DNA of 64,000 nucleotides, from NCBI GenBank assembly GCA_036365145.1, contig JAEOAD010000018.1, positions 9,752,001-9,816,000 of the forward strand, read 5' to 3'. Below are positions 23,314 to 34,983 of the stretch, in pieces. How positions within the stretch are numbered: the stretch's first letter is position 1; every line of letters starts with the position of its first letter. This DNA comes from Orientallactaga sibirica. Its lineage: Eukaryota > Chordata > Mammalia > Rodentia > Dipodidae. The position numbers and the translations under genes are program-made. Below the pieces are notes generated by a model, which saw only the letters and a program-made list of their open reading frames with translations, had not been told where the DNA came from and ran no database searches.

Positions 23314-23678
23314 TGGTGTAGTCAGTTTCACATTGCAGGAATGAATATCCAAACCAGACAAAGTTCATGGGAGGAGTGGGACATATTTCATCTTAACAGA
23401 TCCATGGGAAGTTCCATCAATGGTGGAATAAGCTGGCTCTCATTCATAAATTCAAACAGAGAGCGAAACCACCATCAGCCAACAAATAACAAAAAGCAGC
23501 AGGGACCCCACAAGTTCTGAAACTTCTCTGCATAACTTTTGGCTAGAATCAGGCCCACTCCCAAACACACCTTTGGGCTGGACCCCAGCACCCAGCCACA
23601 AGGACACCTCTTCCAGCCAAATTATAAGCTTTAACAAAACACCTGAGTCTATGGGACACATATATTCAAACTAGCACA
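23314..23678 (-). repeat. 5' LTR of the antisense MaLR provirus
   Basis: ~365 bp. The minus-strand start is TGTGCTAGTTTGAATATATG and the end ..GTGAAACTGACTACACCA. It contains the MaLR block 'gttttgttaaagcttataa' and 'gttaagatgaaatatgtcc' near the 3' end. It is complete, unlike its partner. Confidence 0.78.
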
Positions 23679-23809
23679 CACACATACACTAAAAAATTAA
23701 AATGAAAAAATAGAACAAAAACAATGAATACAGTAACATGGTACTTATCTTTTACATTTATAAATCACTAATATAACTACTGAAATTATGATTAAAAAAC
23801 TATTCTCTC

Positions 23810-23874
23810 AAGCTAGGGATACGGCTTATCCCTTTAGGCACTTGCCTACAAAAGCCAAAGGACTGAGGGTCTAT

Positions 23875-23946
<72 letters not shown>

Positions 23947-23985
23947 CATTTATATTCCTCTTTCAAATAAATAAAATATTTAAAC
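23810..23985 (+). mobile_element. tRNA-derived SINE with an internal (AT)n expansion
   Basis: The left part (CAAGCTAGGGATACGGCTTA, GCACTTGCCTACAAAAGCC) is a diverged DIP-like head. The middle body is replaced by about 67 bp of uninterrupted AT (about 23878-23944). The (AAAT)-type tail follows at 23965-23985. The AT tract can form a cruciform and is likely unstable. Confidence 0.72.
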
Positions 23986-24004
23986 ATTTAAGAAAACTAT
24001 TTTT

Positions 24005-24120
24005 CTATTTTTTTCAGTTTAATAAATAATTTAGAGAAATTAGGTAATCTTTCAAGAACAATAAAAGTAGCATATAAGTGCCAGGACTGAAAGCCAGGTT
24101 CCTGATAACATAAAGTTTTA
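24005..24120 (-). mobile_element. MIR SINE remnant
   Basis: Antisense MIR core: ATTTAGAGAAATTAGGTAAT, AAAGTAGCATATAAGTGCC and AGGACTGAAAGCCAGGTTCC. Lies head-to-head with a plus-strand MIR immediately downstream. Confidence 0.6.
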
Positions 24121-24179
24121 CAGATAATATAATGCCACATTCTTGGAGCATATCAAGGGGTTGACTAGTCACAGTTGTG

Positions 24180-24370
24180 GAGTCATTTGACATTAGTAAC
24201 TTGGCTCCACCATTTTCCAGTTGTGAGACTTTATGCACATTGTCGATACTTCTGGTAGCATCTGTAAACAAGTGTTAATAATAATTATTACAGTATTGTT
24301 TCTGTAGAGTCTTCTGAGTATAAAATAAGATTTCTGTGGTATCTAGTGAAATACTTGATACAAGATAAAT
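24180..24370 (+). mobile_element. MIR SINE remnant
   Basis: Sense MIR: TTGGCTCCACCATTTTCCAG, TTGTGAGACTTTATGCAC, AGCATCTGTAAACAAGTG, TTAATAATAATTATTACAG and TATCTAGTGAAATACTTG. Old and diverged but with the blocks in order. Confidence 0.65.
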
Positions 24371-24612
24371 AAGTTCTTGTTACTTTTTACAGTGTCCTTC
24401 TTGTTTCTAGCATTTGCATGCACTTTACACAATTCAACTGAAATACCACATCCTTGGTTATATGTGTGCAGTGTTGTGTTTTGTGGAAATGATCCTCTTA
24501 CACATGTTTTTATTTGTATTGAAAGTAAGTTTCTATTTTCTAAGCATCAACATTTGTTTGCATCATCTCCCATACTGTATCTTGAAAATGCTTTCAAAGT
24601 ATCTAATATAAT

Positions 24613-24973
24613 TGTGATGGTTAATATTGATTGTCACCTTGACAGGATCTAGAATCACCTAGGAGATAAGCATCTGACATGTCAGTGACAGATTTTCTAT
24701 ACTGGGTTAATTGAGATGGGAAGACCTATGCTAACGTGGAGAATACTGGTCTATTGTTTGGGTCTTAGACTGAATAAAAAGGAGAAAGCAACACCCAGCC
24801 CTCTGTTTCCTAACTACAGATACAATGTGACCAGCTACTTTGGCCTCCTGCAGCCATGTTGTTCACACCATGTTAGATTATACCCTCAAACTGTAAGCCA
24901 AAATAAACCCTTCCTTTCTTAAGGTGCATGTGTCAGGTATTTTGTCACAGCCATGAGAAAAGCTACTGATACA
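24613..24973 (+). mobile_element. Solo ERVL-type LTR (MLT2/MT2-like)
   Basis: Starts TGTGATGGTTAATATTGATT and has ..CACCTTGACAGGATCTAGAATC, ACTGAATAAAAAGGAGAAAGC, CTGTAAGCCAAAATAAACCC (polyadenylation signal) and AGGTATTTTGTCACAGCC, ending ..CTACTGATACA. Complete, ~361 bp, with no internal region. This is the best reference in the window for the truncated copies at 17661, 18347 and 39365. Confidence 0.8.
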
Positions 24974-27769
24974 GTCACATTTCTTAAGATTACTGTTTTC
25001 TCTTCACAATATGTGTGACAGAAATTTCAAAGATGATACCATGAAGGGGAATAACTTCTTTGTGTGGGATAGTTGCAGGCAAAAATAGTTTACTTATAGC
25101 TACTCAAGCAACCCAGTCAAAGTTAGATGTGTTTCTCTGCAATACCACTTAGAGACAGGTGCCTGTGTGGTAGACAATTAAGTGAGTTGTCTGCCACTTT
25201 ACAGATGGGTTGTGACCAAACCATGATTTATATCTACTTCCCTGTGGGTGACTCCACATTGCATGTCCCAAGTAGCCTGATACATTATCCACTTATGCTA
25301 TGAAGTGAACATGTACACATGATTTCCACACTATGCCCATCCTTTCACTGAGTATATTTTGGTTTTAATATCCATATAACTTAGGTCTAAGTACATGCCA
25401 CTAGAAGTTTATAAAGTGAAATTAAGACAACCTAGTCAAAATAAAGTATGATTGAAATTTTCCACCATTTGGTTGTAAAGATTTTTTTGTACATTCTATC
25501 ATAGTTTGTCTTATTCTTATACATCTCCATTTTTCTTTAGGTTGGACAAAGAAGGAGAAGAACTAGAATAAGTCACCAAAACTGCAGCTATTCAAGCCCA
25601 GTCATATATTTTATAAATGAAGAAAACTAGGTCCTATAAGGTCCAAAGCCTTACAGCTGGTCATGAACTTACATATGTAAGTTTAATTTTAAATAAGGTA
25701 TTTTCACTCTACTTGAGTTAGTGTTTTTAACTATGTTACAGGACTGATTATCCTAACATTAATTCACTAGTGGGAAACATCTCAGCCCATGCTTAATTTC
25801 ACAACATCTTAGAAAAATTTTAATAATTCAAGCCTAAATTTAAATCTGCCTTCCTAAATTAGGACAGTAAATTTATGGAGTGACTCTCCAAGCTGAAAAT
25901 ACTGTCATTTACTCCACTGAGCTGGAGCTGTAATTGTTGCGTCTGGATGGCTTCATCTGAATGGTTGCAGCAAGTCTACCTTTTCATGTGCTACCTTTTC
26001 TCTGTGATGTGCAGAGCTTTCAAAATAACATATCTATGATTTAAGGTGGTCATAGAATGAGCAAGAGCCTAAATTACACATCTGGTAACTTAGTGGCCAT
26101 ATTATAATCACATATCTTTCTTTGACAGGTGGGATTCTCTTAAAGGTTTAAGAGTGTGATGAATAATCCAATGATCTTTACTCATTTATAGTAGGACAAA
26201 TACTCAGATAAGTTAACCTAAAATAGAGTTTGGGATAGCAAGTAACAGACATGGCAGAGATGGCTCAGTTTTCCATCAGGAGTAGAGAGAGGAGACAACT
26301 GCCCTTTGCCAGAGCCATATATTACAAAAGCTTTAATCTGGTTATGCATCCATGTCTGGGCCAGCTGCCATGCCAAATACATATGGTATACCACTAGTTG
26401 GCCCAGGCCAATAGGACATTATTTCTGGAAAGAGTTGTTTGACAACTCTCTGTGCATGCAAACAGAATAGGTAGCATCCTTCAGCAAATTTTCCTTTACC
26501 ATCTAGAATTTTTTAGAAAGTCAAAATTAGGCAGGCATACATTTCCAAAATTAAAGATTTAGAAAAAAAAAAACAGGAGAACTGGCTGAGAAATATATAT
26601 TTCTTGTCATCAATCAAATTGATCTAATTTTTCATATTTTGCAATAATGCTTACCATATGTAGAAATTAGTTTTCTTTCTTTTTGGATAGCTACAAGAGT
26701 CATGTGAAAGTGCCTTGTCAAATTATCAAAACCAGGAGAACTGTATATCAAAATCACCTTGCCTTGTTGGTGATTTGAAAGGATAGAGTCAGGATTGCTT
26801 TTTATTGGCTCCACAACTACAGCTGGCCCATACTCAAGGTCTCTTTGTGCCAAAGTTATTCTTGCTCCTAAGAATCATCAGCATAAATGCTTTATTTTTC
26901 ACCTCCCACAACAACCATGATATTCCACATCATTTTGCTGTTGGCTTTCCTTAAACCTATCTACCACCTCATGTCAATACATTTCATCTATGAAAGAAAA
27001 AAATCAAAGGATTTGACCTCAACAGTTTTATGAAGGTTATTGTATCTGACAATTTTAATTCATGAACATGAATCTTCTTACTTCTTCAACATGAATCATG
27101 TTATTTCTCATTAAAAAGAATAACATTAATTCTCTAATTAAACTCAGCTATTACATGAAGCCCCAGTTACAAAATCTGATATTCTTATTTTTCTACACAC
27201 AGACTCCAAGTATAATATTATCTGACAAATTAAATAAGTAGGTAATGCTGGATATGACTTAGGCCTTCATGAAATTTACTGTACTCTCCTTTCCCTTTCA
27301 TGATCTTTACCCATCAATGTCCACAAAATCTACAACTGAATGCCATTGCCTCTGTCAAATCTTTCTTCAGCACTCTTCTGAGAGGACAGCAGGCCCTCTC
27401 TCTACTTCATTCCAATAGCTCTTGCTTCATTCCTATCCTAGAGCATCTGACACATTGTACCAGCATTATACTTCTCTTTACAATGCACATTTAATTAAGG
27501 AACTGCACAGGCAGGAAAGTGATTGTCTCTTTATTTAAAATGTGTACTCAATGAAGGTTGACTTTCATCCTCTTTGATGTTCCAAATGTCCTACACAGAG
27601 AAGGCAATTCAATAATTTAAAATAAAAGTATATGTAAATGAGCTCATGAATACTGAAAGGAAACTTTTGTCATTAGAAATATAAATGTTGAACCTATACA
27701 GATCTAATTCAAGTTAGTCATCTGAAGTTTTAAAAAGATGGAAGACTCAAAATGGCAAAGCCTAGTGTA
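24974..27769. other. Spacer with a possible L2 remnant near 27240-27520
   Basis: Mostly unassigned single-copy-looking DNA. The segment 27240-27520 (AATCTTTCTTCAGCACTCTTC, GAGCATCTGACACATTGTACC) resembles the degraded 3' region of a LINE-2 element, but weakly. No coding signal. Confidence 0.4.
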
Positions 27770-28045
27770 TAGGGTTATGACTCTCTCAGCAACATGCTTG
27801 CCATGGAAACTTGAGAATCTGAGTTCAAGGCTAGTCATGGAAGTACACACCTGTAACCTCAGTACTGAAGAGACAGGGGATCCCTACAGCTTGCAGGATA
27901 GCTAGTCTAGTCAAAACCATGAGCTCTAGGTTCAGAGAGACCCAGTCTCAAAAAGTAAGGTGGAGTGGTCTAGGCAGAGATCCAACATTGACCTTTGACC
28001 ACCATGTACATGCACACGTTCATGCATGGCAGAGCCCAAATACAG
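27770..28045 (+). mobile_element. Possible B3/B4-type composite SINE
   Basis: Contains a 7SL/ID-like middle (GTACACACCTGTAACCTCAG), then ACCATGAGCTCTAGGTTCAG, GAGAGACCCAGTCTCAAAAA and a CACCATGTACATGCACACG right end. The order recalls old rodent composite SINEs. Diverged; family uncertain. Confidence 0.4.
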
Positions 28046-28339
28046 AAATATCTCCCAGTCATTTGGAGCAGAGGATACAGAACCGGGGCATGGAGGTGCT
28101 ATAAGTTCTAGTAAAGCCTTTTTACCTAACTAGTTTCTCTTTGATACTCTGAACATTTCCCCTCAATTATAATGATAAACTGCAAGCAACTTACTTAGGA
28201 AATATGTAAAATTGATTCATATGTGTCAGTGTGTCAGCATAAAATAGGCAAATTCAATCACTCAAGCACTTGTTTGGGATTTAGTAGAGCAAGGTCCTGC
28301 TGTTAGGTTCTAGTGCTAGGGGACACAATAGATATCTTT

Positions 28340-28562
28340 GGCTTTAAAAAATGTTTTTAACTTATTTATTTGCAAGCAGAGAACAGGAGAGAAAGAGAGA
28401 GAGAATATGAATGGGTACACCAGGGCCTCTAAGCACTGTAAACAAACTCCAGATGCATGCACCACTTTTTATATCTGGCTTTACGTGGGTATTGGGAAAT
28501 CAACCCAGGCGTCAGGTTTTGCAAGCAAGCACCATTAAAGGCTGAGCCATCTCTCCAGCTCA
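28340..28562 (-). mobile_element. tRNA-derived SINE (DIP-like)
   Basis: Antisense: AT-rich tail, GA-rich AGAAAGAGAGAGAGAATATG, AAACAAACTCCAGATGCATG, ATCTGGCTTTACGTGGGTA, B-box region GAAATCAACCCAGGCG and GCTGAGCCATCTCTCCAGC. Full length. Confidence 0.9.
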
Positions 28563-28789
28563 TTTTGCTTTTAATGTTGGTGAAAGCATGCTAAAATTTA
28601 ATAAGCAAGATTTACTTTCTCATAATCAATTAGGCTTGAAGAGGGCAAAAGATTTTGTGCTATTCACCATGCATCACCAATGATTGAAATATTGTTCAGT
28701 TAAACAGTAAACCTTAAAGGAAATGTTAGTAAATAAAAGAAAAAGACATAAATGGATTTTCATGCAGGAATTGTTCCTGGGACTTTATG

Positions 28790-28930
28790 TGCACGTCTTC
28801 GTTTCATTTTTATTTTCATACCATAGGATAGTTGTTACTCTCTTTACTTTGTTGAAGAGAAAATCAAGGTTCAGAAGGTGAAGAAGCTGCTGGGGCACTG
28901 AAAATTGGTTACAGAGCATCCAAGCACAGT
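28790..28930 (-). mobile_element. MIR SINE remnant
   Basis: Antisense MIR: GATAGTTGTTACTCTCTTTA, GAAGAGAAAATCAAGGTTCAG and AGGTGAAGAAGCTGCTGGGG. Partial and diverged. Confidence 0.5.
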
Positions 28931-29559
28931 CACCGTGTTATTCTTTCCTTGTTTGTGAAAGAAGAAGGCTGGAGTTTAAAGCAATAAAACAAAATATAAA
29001 ATAAACATCAACCTACCTATAGACACACACTATACAGTAGGAGGAGAAATGCAGGCAAACTTTCTAGATCAAAAGATGTACTGTTGGTCTAGAAATTTAA
29101 GCTTATATCATGAATTACTTAGCTTATTTATAAAATTATTCTCTATGATTACCATATTTATTTTTGTATGTGATAAAAAATAATAGAAAATTTCTGGAAG
29201 AAAGGTCATATTTTATTTAAAAGATGTTTGAACAGTCTTCCCCTTCCTCAGAAATAACCAAAAATTTCTTAACATGTGTTTCTAAAATAATCCAAAATTT
29301 ATTATTTTTCCTTCTGGGCTTTCATATCTCTAGGACTAGATTATCATCAAGGTCTATCTAATCAAGCAATAAAGTTTTTATGATTATAATAAGGTACGGA
29401 ATGGAATATTAAAAGCCAAAATGTATGCTCTAGGTACCAAGAATGGACACTACTCAGGGAGGAAAGACAATCATTGCCTGAAGTCAGGATTTCATTGAGG
29501 ACATGGCACATGAGCTGTATTATGGAGTAGATAGCTATGTTTATGGAGGGTTTTTATCT
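28931..29559. other. Spacer, no feature recognised
   Basis: AT-rich DNA without a nameable repeat or open frame of note. Confidence 0.4.
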
Positions 29560-29940
29560 TTTTAAGAATTTATTTATTAGCATATAAAATAGGTTTCATT
29601 AGAGAATTTTCAAATTTTTTTTGTCTTTTTCACTACCTCCCACAAATTAATCTCTTCTTTGCTTTCATCAAACATGTTTCCTTTGTCCTTCCCCTAACTT
29701 CTCCTCATTTCTTGTTCCTTTCTTGTGGTCTCCAATAATTATTGCTTATACTCAGTCACACCTCTCATTTACATGCATACAAACATTAAAAGTTATGATC
29801 AACATCTGAATAAGAATATGGAATTTTTATCTTTCTGGACTCAGGTTACCTCACTTAGTATAATTCTTTCAAATTCCATCCATTGTCCTGGAAATTTCAT
29901 ACCTTCATTCTTCTTTACAGCTGTGCATTATACAGCCTGA
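29560..29940 (-). mobile_element. LINE-1 3' end with ORF2 C-terminal remnant, antisense
   Basis: TTTCTGGACTCAGGTTACCTC and ATTCCATCCATTGTCCTGG, read on the minus strand, give the last conserved stretch of L1 ORF2 ('..gacaatggatggaat..'). The left part (TTATTAGCATATAAAATAGG, TTCATTAGAGAATTTTC) is the start of an L1 3' UTR. Truncated and diverged. Confidence 0.65.
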
Positions 29941-31016
29941 GCCAACCCCTTTGACTCTTTGTTTTGAATTAGAATTAACCATACTTTACACCCTCAATCC
30001 ACTGGGTATATCTAATTTGAAGTTTGGGCAATCAGAATTACACAGGATTGTTTAAGATATAAAATAAAGATAGGTCATCAGAAGAAAACATATTCTTAGC
30101 TAAGTCACTTGAACAAAAGAAATCCTCTTCCTGTAGGAGAAACTAATCTGGTGGGATGAAGGCTAGAACTGTGGAGATTACTTTCACAATTCATAGTTAA
30201 AGCTTCATGAGGTTTTGAACCCATCATGCCTGGGCTTGGGTTACTAGACATCTCCAGAAGCTTCCACTAATATTATTTGCAAATTTTTATTACCAGAAAA
30301 GCCAATTTGAGAAGGTTCTATCCCTTACAACCAAAAGAGTAGCAACCAATATATGCCTGAGTGTGACTTAACTTAGGCTAGATGGAGAATAACAATGAAG
30401 GCATTCTCAGTGCACCACTGACTATAATGAGCAAAGGCCAGGTGGAGGAACAGGTGGTTCAACAGGGAAAAAGAGACCATAGATGATGCATTGGACAGGA
30501 TGTGATATAAATATTGTACTGGTCAGATGGGACCACCAGATGGAAGACCTAAAACATACTGATTAAAGCCTTATTACAATGATGCTAGAGGCTCACTAAA
30601 GAATGCTGAGTAGTAGCTGTCAGAGTAATTACTCATGTAATATCTTATTTGATTATCTTTTAAGGTGTTAATACTTTATATTTTATTTTTATATATCCTA
30701 AATCCATATGTATTTTATATATGGAACTAAGATTTTGGAACGTGATGTGAAACACATCATTTCATACATCTATTGCTTAAACTCGTACATTTTTCTCATC
30801 CTTCTTATGATAAATTCAAACTCATGGCCTGTTCTATAAGTTCCTGCATCATCTGACCCCTCACTTTCTATCTATCTTTATTATATAACTTTCCTGTATT
30901 GTTTTCCATTTCTTCAAAATGACCAAGCCTTTAGGAAACAGAATCATAACACATGCTATATTTCTCTAGCCAGAATCATCTCTGCAGCTCTTTTCATCCA
31001 ACTACTATTGCTTACT
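29941..31016. other. Spacer with an L2-like remnant at about 30790-30980
   Basis: AAACTCATGGCCTGTTCTAT and CCTGCATCATCTGACCCCTC resemble the coding-end region of LINE-2 elements. The rest is unassigned. Confidence 0.45.
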
Positions 31017-31177
31017 ATGATGTGAATGTGTCCCCCCCCACACACCTGAGTTCCAAGGCAACAGTATTGGGAGGTAGAGCTAATGAGAGGTGTTGAGATC
31101 ATGACAATGGCTCCCTCATGAGTAGTTTAAAACTATTTTAGCAGAAACGAGCTAATCTCCATGATAAAGGGTTAATT

Positions 31178-31400
31178 ATTTTTCTTCAAATAATTTTATT
31201 TATTTATAAGGGGGGAGGGAATGAGGAAGGGAGGAAGAGAATGAGAATAGGTGTTCCAGGCCCTCTTGCCTCCACCAAAGAACTCTAGATGCATGTGCCA
31301 CTTTGTGCATCTGGCTATACTGAGTATTATGGAGTTGAATTCAGGCCATCAGCCTTTGCAAGTAAGCACCTTTAACCACTGAACCACCTTTCCAGCCTGG
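31178..31400 (-). mobile_element. tRNA-derived SINE with target duplication
   Basis: Antisense DIP-like copy: T-rich tail, GAACTCTAGATGCATGTGCC, TGTGCATCTGGCTATACTG, ATTCAGGCCATCAGCC and CTGAACCACCTTTCCAGCC. The 13-bp duplication TAAAGGGTTAATT lies at 31165-31177 and 31401-31413. Confidence 0.92.
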
Positions 31401-31421
31401 TAAAGGGTTAATTCTTATTGG

Positions 31422-31655
31422 AGTGACTTTGTGGGAAATTCTCAGAAGAGGGGGCAGAAAGATTCTTAGAGCCATGAGTTGGGTCATTATACACAGAGTC
31501 ATTTCCTCTCCAGCATAACTGATGGCTACCCCATAAGGCAAGACCAACATTACTGTGGGGGGAGAAGGCTAATGTTGGTACCATCATGGCTGAATATATA
31601 CTATATACATAACTAATAAAAATATATTAAAAATAAATAAATAAATAAAATCATC
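31422..31655 (+). mobile_element. LINE-1 3' end (younger subfamily)
   Basis: Shares AGAGGGGGCAGAAAGATT, CATGAGTTGGGTCATTATAC and AGACCAACATT, plus an (AAAT)n tail, with the L1 terminus at 58095-58345. Only the last ~230 bp is present. It lies within the LTR whose other end resumes at ~31660. Confidence 0.7.
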
Positions 31656-31877
31656 TCGGCATTCACATTCACTTGCCTTTCTGTTTCCTGTTGTGAGGTA
31701 ACACAGCAGTAAAATACTTAATAGACACTTGACACAATGTTTTTGGACTGCCCAGCCTCAAGAAACATGAGCCAATCAATCTTTTTTTCTTTTCATAAAG
31801 TGTAATATTTAGTTCTAGGCACAGAACTAAAATATTATTTAGGCTTCAGTTCTCAATTTATTCTAGAAAGGTTTTCT

Positions 31878-32121
31878 GGGCTGGAGAGATGGCTTAGGGG
31901 TTAAGGCGCCTGCCTGCTAAGCCTAAGAACTCGGTTCCAATCTCCAGGTCCCACGTTTAGCCAGATGCAAAAGTGATGCAAGGGCGCAATGCTGCACTTG
32001 CCCACAAGGGGTCGCACACATCTGGATTTCATTCACAGCAGCTGGAGTGCCCATCTCTATCTGTCCTCCTCTCCCTCTCTGTATGTCTCTCTCTGTGTCT
32101 CTCCAAAAATAAACATAAAAA
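31878..32121 (+). mobile_element. tRNA-derived SINE, long variant, with target duplication
   Basis: GGGCTGGAGAGATGGCTTAG start, then a body with an extra ~30 bp (TGATGCAAGGGCGCAATGCTG) before ACACATCTGGATTTCATTC, then a CT-rich segment and A-rich tail. It keeps CpGs (GGGCGCAATG, GGGGTCGCAC), so it is relatively young. A 14-bp duplication with one mismatch flanks it (31864-31877, TAGAAAGGTTTTCT; 32122-32135). Confidence 0.93.
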
Positions 32122-32439
32122 TAGAAAAGTTTTCTATGAACTCCATCATTTCTGCATGAAGTAGAAACAACATTCCACAGTATGATAATGCAATGAGCAC
32201 TTTTTTCAAAATATTTTAGCATTTTTAATTAGACATTAATTACTACATTACTAATTTATGTGATTTATTCCATCAGACTGTAGTTCCTGTGAGATATGAA
32301 AACTAGCACTGTCTGCCTGATTCTAGATATACATGTCCAGAACTCAGGATGCTGACACAGGATGACCCTGAATCAGAGATGTGGAGTCAATTAATGAACT
32401 TTCTAATATAAGAATAATAAAAAGTTTTTTAAAAACTCA

Positions 32440-32930
32440 AGTTAAAGTACTTAGACTTAGTTTGTAGGCTCATTGTAAGGATTAAATGAGGTACTGTTTG
32501 GTAATTTTACAAAGGTAAACCCTAAGCACCACCTGCATTCCATCTTGTAAAAGTAGAAATTTCTATTGCATCATATAGAAAGGAAATTTGGTATCTCTTT
32601 CCATTTTCAGGACAACAATAAGGGTCTCCTCTAATAAAGTAGACAGGTAGGCCATAATATTTATTGTTCAATGGTAGAAAAATGTCAAGGTGATCAAGAT
32701 CCTTATCACTGTCATTCCCAACTTTTTTCTCCTCACTTATAATGTGTCAGGCATGGCTATTCAGGTTTTATATGCACCCCTTAAATTAACCATCACAATA
32801 ACCAATAACTTTTTAGAAGGAATTGCTGTTATTGTCCAAAGTTTTAGGTGAAAAAGTAGTTCCAGAGAGGTTGACAATCAAGATTAACCATTACATACGG
32901 AAAATGGGAAAGCCTTAAATCAGGCATTAC
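32440..32930. mobile_element. Two MIR remnants
   Basis: The segment 32440-32540 has the sense MIR tail (CATTGTAAGGATTAAATGAGG). The segment 32735-32930 has the antisense pattern (ATGTGTCAGGCATGGCTATT.., CAGAGAGGTTGACAATCAAG, AACCATTACATACGG). Both are diverged. Confidence 0.5.
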
Positions 32931-34983
32931 CCCATCCTCAAACCTTCACATCTTACTTAGCATTAAAAATTGTGACAAAGATTACCTGGTATGGACAGAG
33001 GTTCCAGATAATTGTAGACATCTGGACACTATAAAACAACTCATTATACTCATATAACAATGAAAATACATAACCACATTTACAAATTTCTTCTAGTTTT
33101 GTTCTGATAAATATTTTACAAATTTTGGGCGCTTGTGTGAGGTTCACATAATCATCATTTTGTCCCCAAAATGCCATTTTCTTTTTCCCTTATTTAATCT
33201 ATAACGAACACTACAGTTCTTAAACTCCAAGGCTGTTTTGAAATAAGCGAATGAGAGTCATCATTCCTCAAGTTCTCGGATTAGGCTGGCTTACCCAAAT
33301 TTCAAATGCTCACATAAGAATTTATGCATAATGACTACTATATTGGACAGGGCATTTAAGAGGGTTGATTTGCTAAATTTAAATTGAACTTAATGCTTTT
33401 GGGGGGATGTAATAGATGTGACAAGAAGACAAGTGCCAACACATAACAAATTAATTAATTGTACTTTGTCTGCATATATAAAATACCTTATGAGAAAGGA
33501 CCTCATATCCCTCAATCAGCCCATATTTTTAAATTAATTAACATAGTACCTAGCACACAGTAAGAACTCACAGAGCATAAACTATTCATATTATCATTAT
33601 TAATAGCAGGAAGAGAATGGAGGACAAGGTCTCTTGATTTCTAGCCAAATGTCCTTTTTAAAATCCTGGGGTGGTAGTGGGGGGTCTCGTGTTAACAAAA
33701 CATTTACACTAAAAATGCAATGTCATGAGTGGCCACCAACATTATTAAAACTCACACCCTGGCTTCCCAGTGCTGTAAGATATGATGTTTCAAATCACCT
33801 GCTTGTAAAACAAAGTACTAAAAAACAAAATAATTATATTTTCTTGGACTGACCTTTAAATCTATGGGTGCTGCCTCTTTAAGCAGACCTGGCTGGTAAG
33901 CATCCTGATATCCTTATTAAAGATACAGGATACAGCTTGGGGCAAACAGCACTGGAGCCAGTCACGGATAAAAGCCAGCATTGGGAGGCCACATATTTGT
34001 TTGAATGTACTCCCATCAATGAAGAGATTTAATGAAGCCACACTTGAGCTACATTCCCAGTAATGAATAAACTGAGAAAACAGAAACTGGAAATATATTG
34101 CTAACTACCTTTTAGTAGCACCTTCAGACCTAACAATTTGAAAAGAAATACATTTTCTTAAAGCAACATCTTAGGAATAGCCATAGGAACCAAATAAAAG
34201 CTAGGTCATTACATGGTGGGAAAGGAAAATAATGAATAGCCAAGTACCTACTCAAGCTTCTCTTCTGGATATGAATCCCCACGGGTACATTTGTTTATCC
34301 TACTCACCAGTTTTTGTTTTTGTTTTGTTTTTGTTTTGTTTAATTTACTCTGCCTCTCAGGAAACCTCCTGTTAGTAATTCACAGGCTTACAGGAACAAG
34401 TAAAGCTATTTGTGAACATAGATAGGGCAATACCACAAGGCGCTAAGGTAGGACTGTCATCTATATTCTGCCCGCTGGAAATATTCATACTTCCTCTTTG
34501 TGAGCAACCAATGTGGAAAGGTCAGTATGGAGTGAATCAGAGAGCTGTTTGCAGCAGCAGATAGGTAACGGAATGTATTTCTTTATCACTGTGGAGTTAT
34601 TCTTTTACCATGTGCTAGGTATGATGCTAAGTCCTAAAAAAGAATGAAAATACAGTCCTGTCTTCATGGAACTTAGTCTTATAGAAGAAAGAAAAACATC
34701 AGTCATATAGTGACATAGAAAGTTCATAATTTTACATAGATTGAACATTTGTGCCAGAACCTGTGCTCAATCCTGAGCATTAGCTCAAGTAATTTTGTCA
34801 CTGGAAATGATATAAATAATCATACCATCATGACTGATTTATAGCTACTACAATCATGTCACTGAAGGTAAATTTGGAAGGAGACATACCAGATTCCTTC
34901 ATAAACAGAGGTAGCCTGGCTCCCAAATAGCATAAGCTAACATCCATCTCCAGAGAATTCAAACAGCAAGTTGAATCTTTTAG
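32931..34983. other. Spacer with faint ancient-repeat traces
   Basis: ATAGTACCTAGCACACAGTAAG at ~33545 is a MIR-tail phrase. ACCATGTGCTAGGTATGATGC at ~34608 followed by CTTCATGGAACTTAG at ~34662 is an ancient mammalian repeat of MIR/L2 type, also seen at ~44107. A short (TTTTG)n lies at 34310-34340. No coding signal. Confidence 0.45.

Larger units (their letters stand above)
21640..23678 (-). mobile_element. Non-autonomous MaLR provirus, antisense, truncated 3' LTR
   Basis: Two LTR segments in the same orientation (23314-23678 and 21640-21832) enclose ~1.48 kb of non-coding internal sequence. On the minus strand, directly after the complete 5' LTR, there is a tRNA-Leu-like primer binding site (TTGTACCAGGAAAGAGGTG complement, about 23289-23306), the site expected for ERVL/MaLR elements. 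Directly before the 3' LTR is a purine tract (plus strand TTCTATCCTTGCCCCCTA, 21833-21850). There is no gag or pol coding capacity, as in other MaLRs. A tRNA-derived SINE is nested inside at 22596-22809. Confidence 0.8.
31017..31740 (+). mobile_element. MST/MLT1-type MaLR LTR, split by an L1 tail and a SINE
   Basis: The left part has GTGAATGTGTCCCCCCCC, ACAGTATTGGGAGGTAGAGC, GAGAGGTGTTGAGATCATG and CTCCCTCATGAGTAG. The right part (31660-31740 and slightly beyond) has GCCTTTCTGTTTCCTG, GTTGTGAGGTAACACAGC and ACTGCCCAGCCTCAAGAAAC. These are the two ends of one ancient LTR. Between them lie an L1 3' end (31422-31655) and a SINE (31178-31400). Confidence 0.6.
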
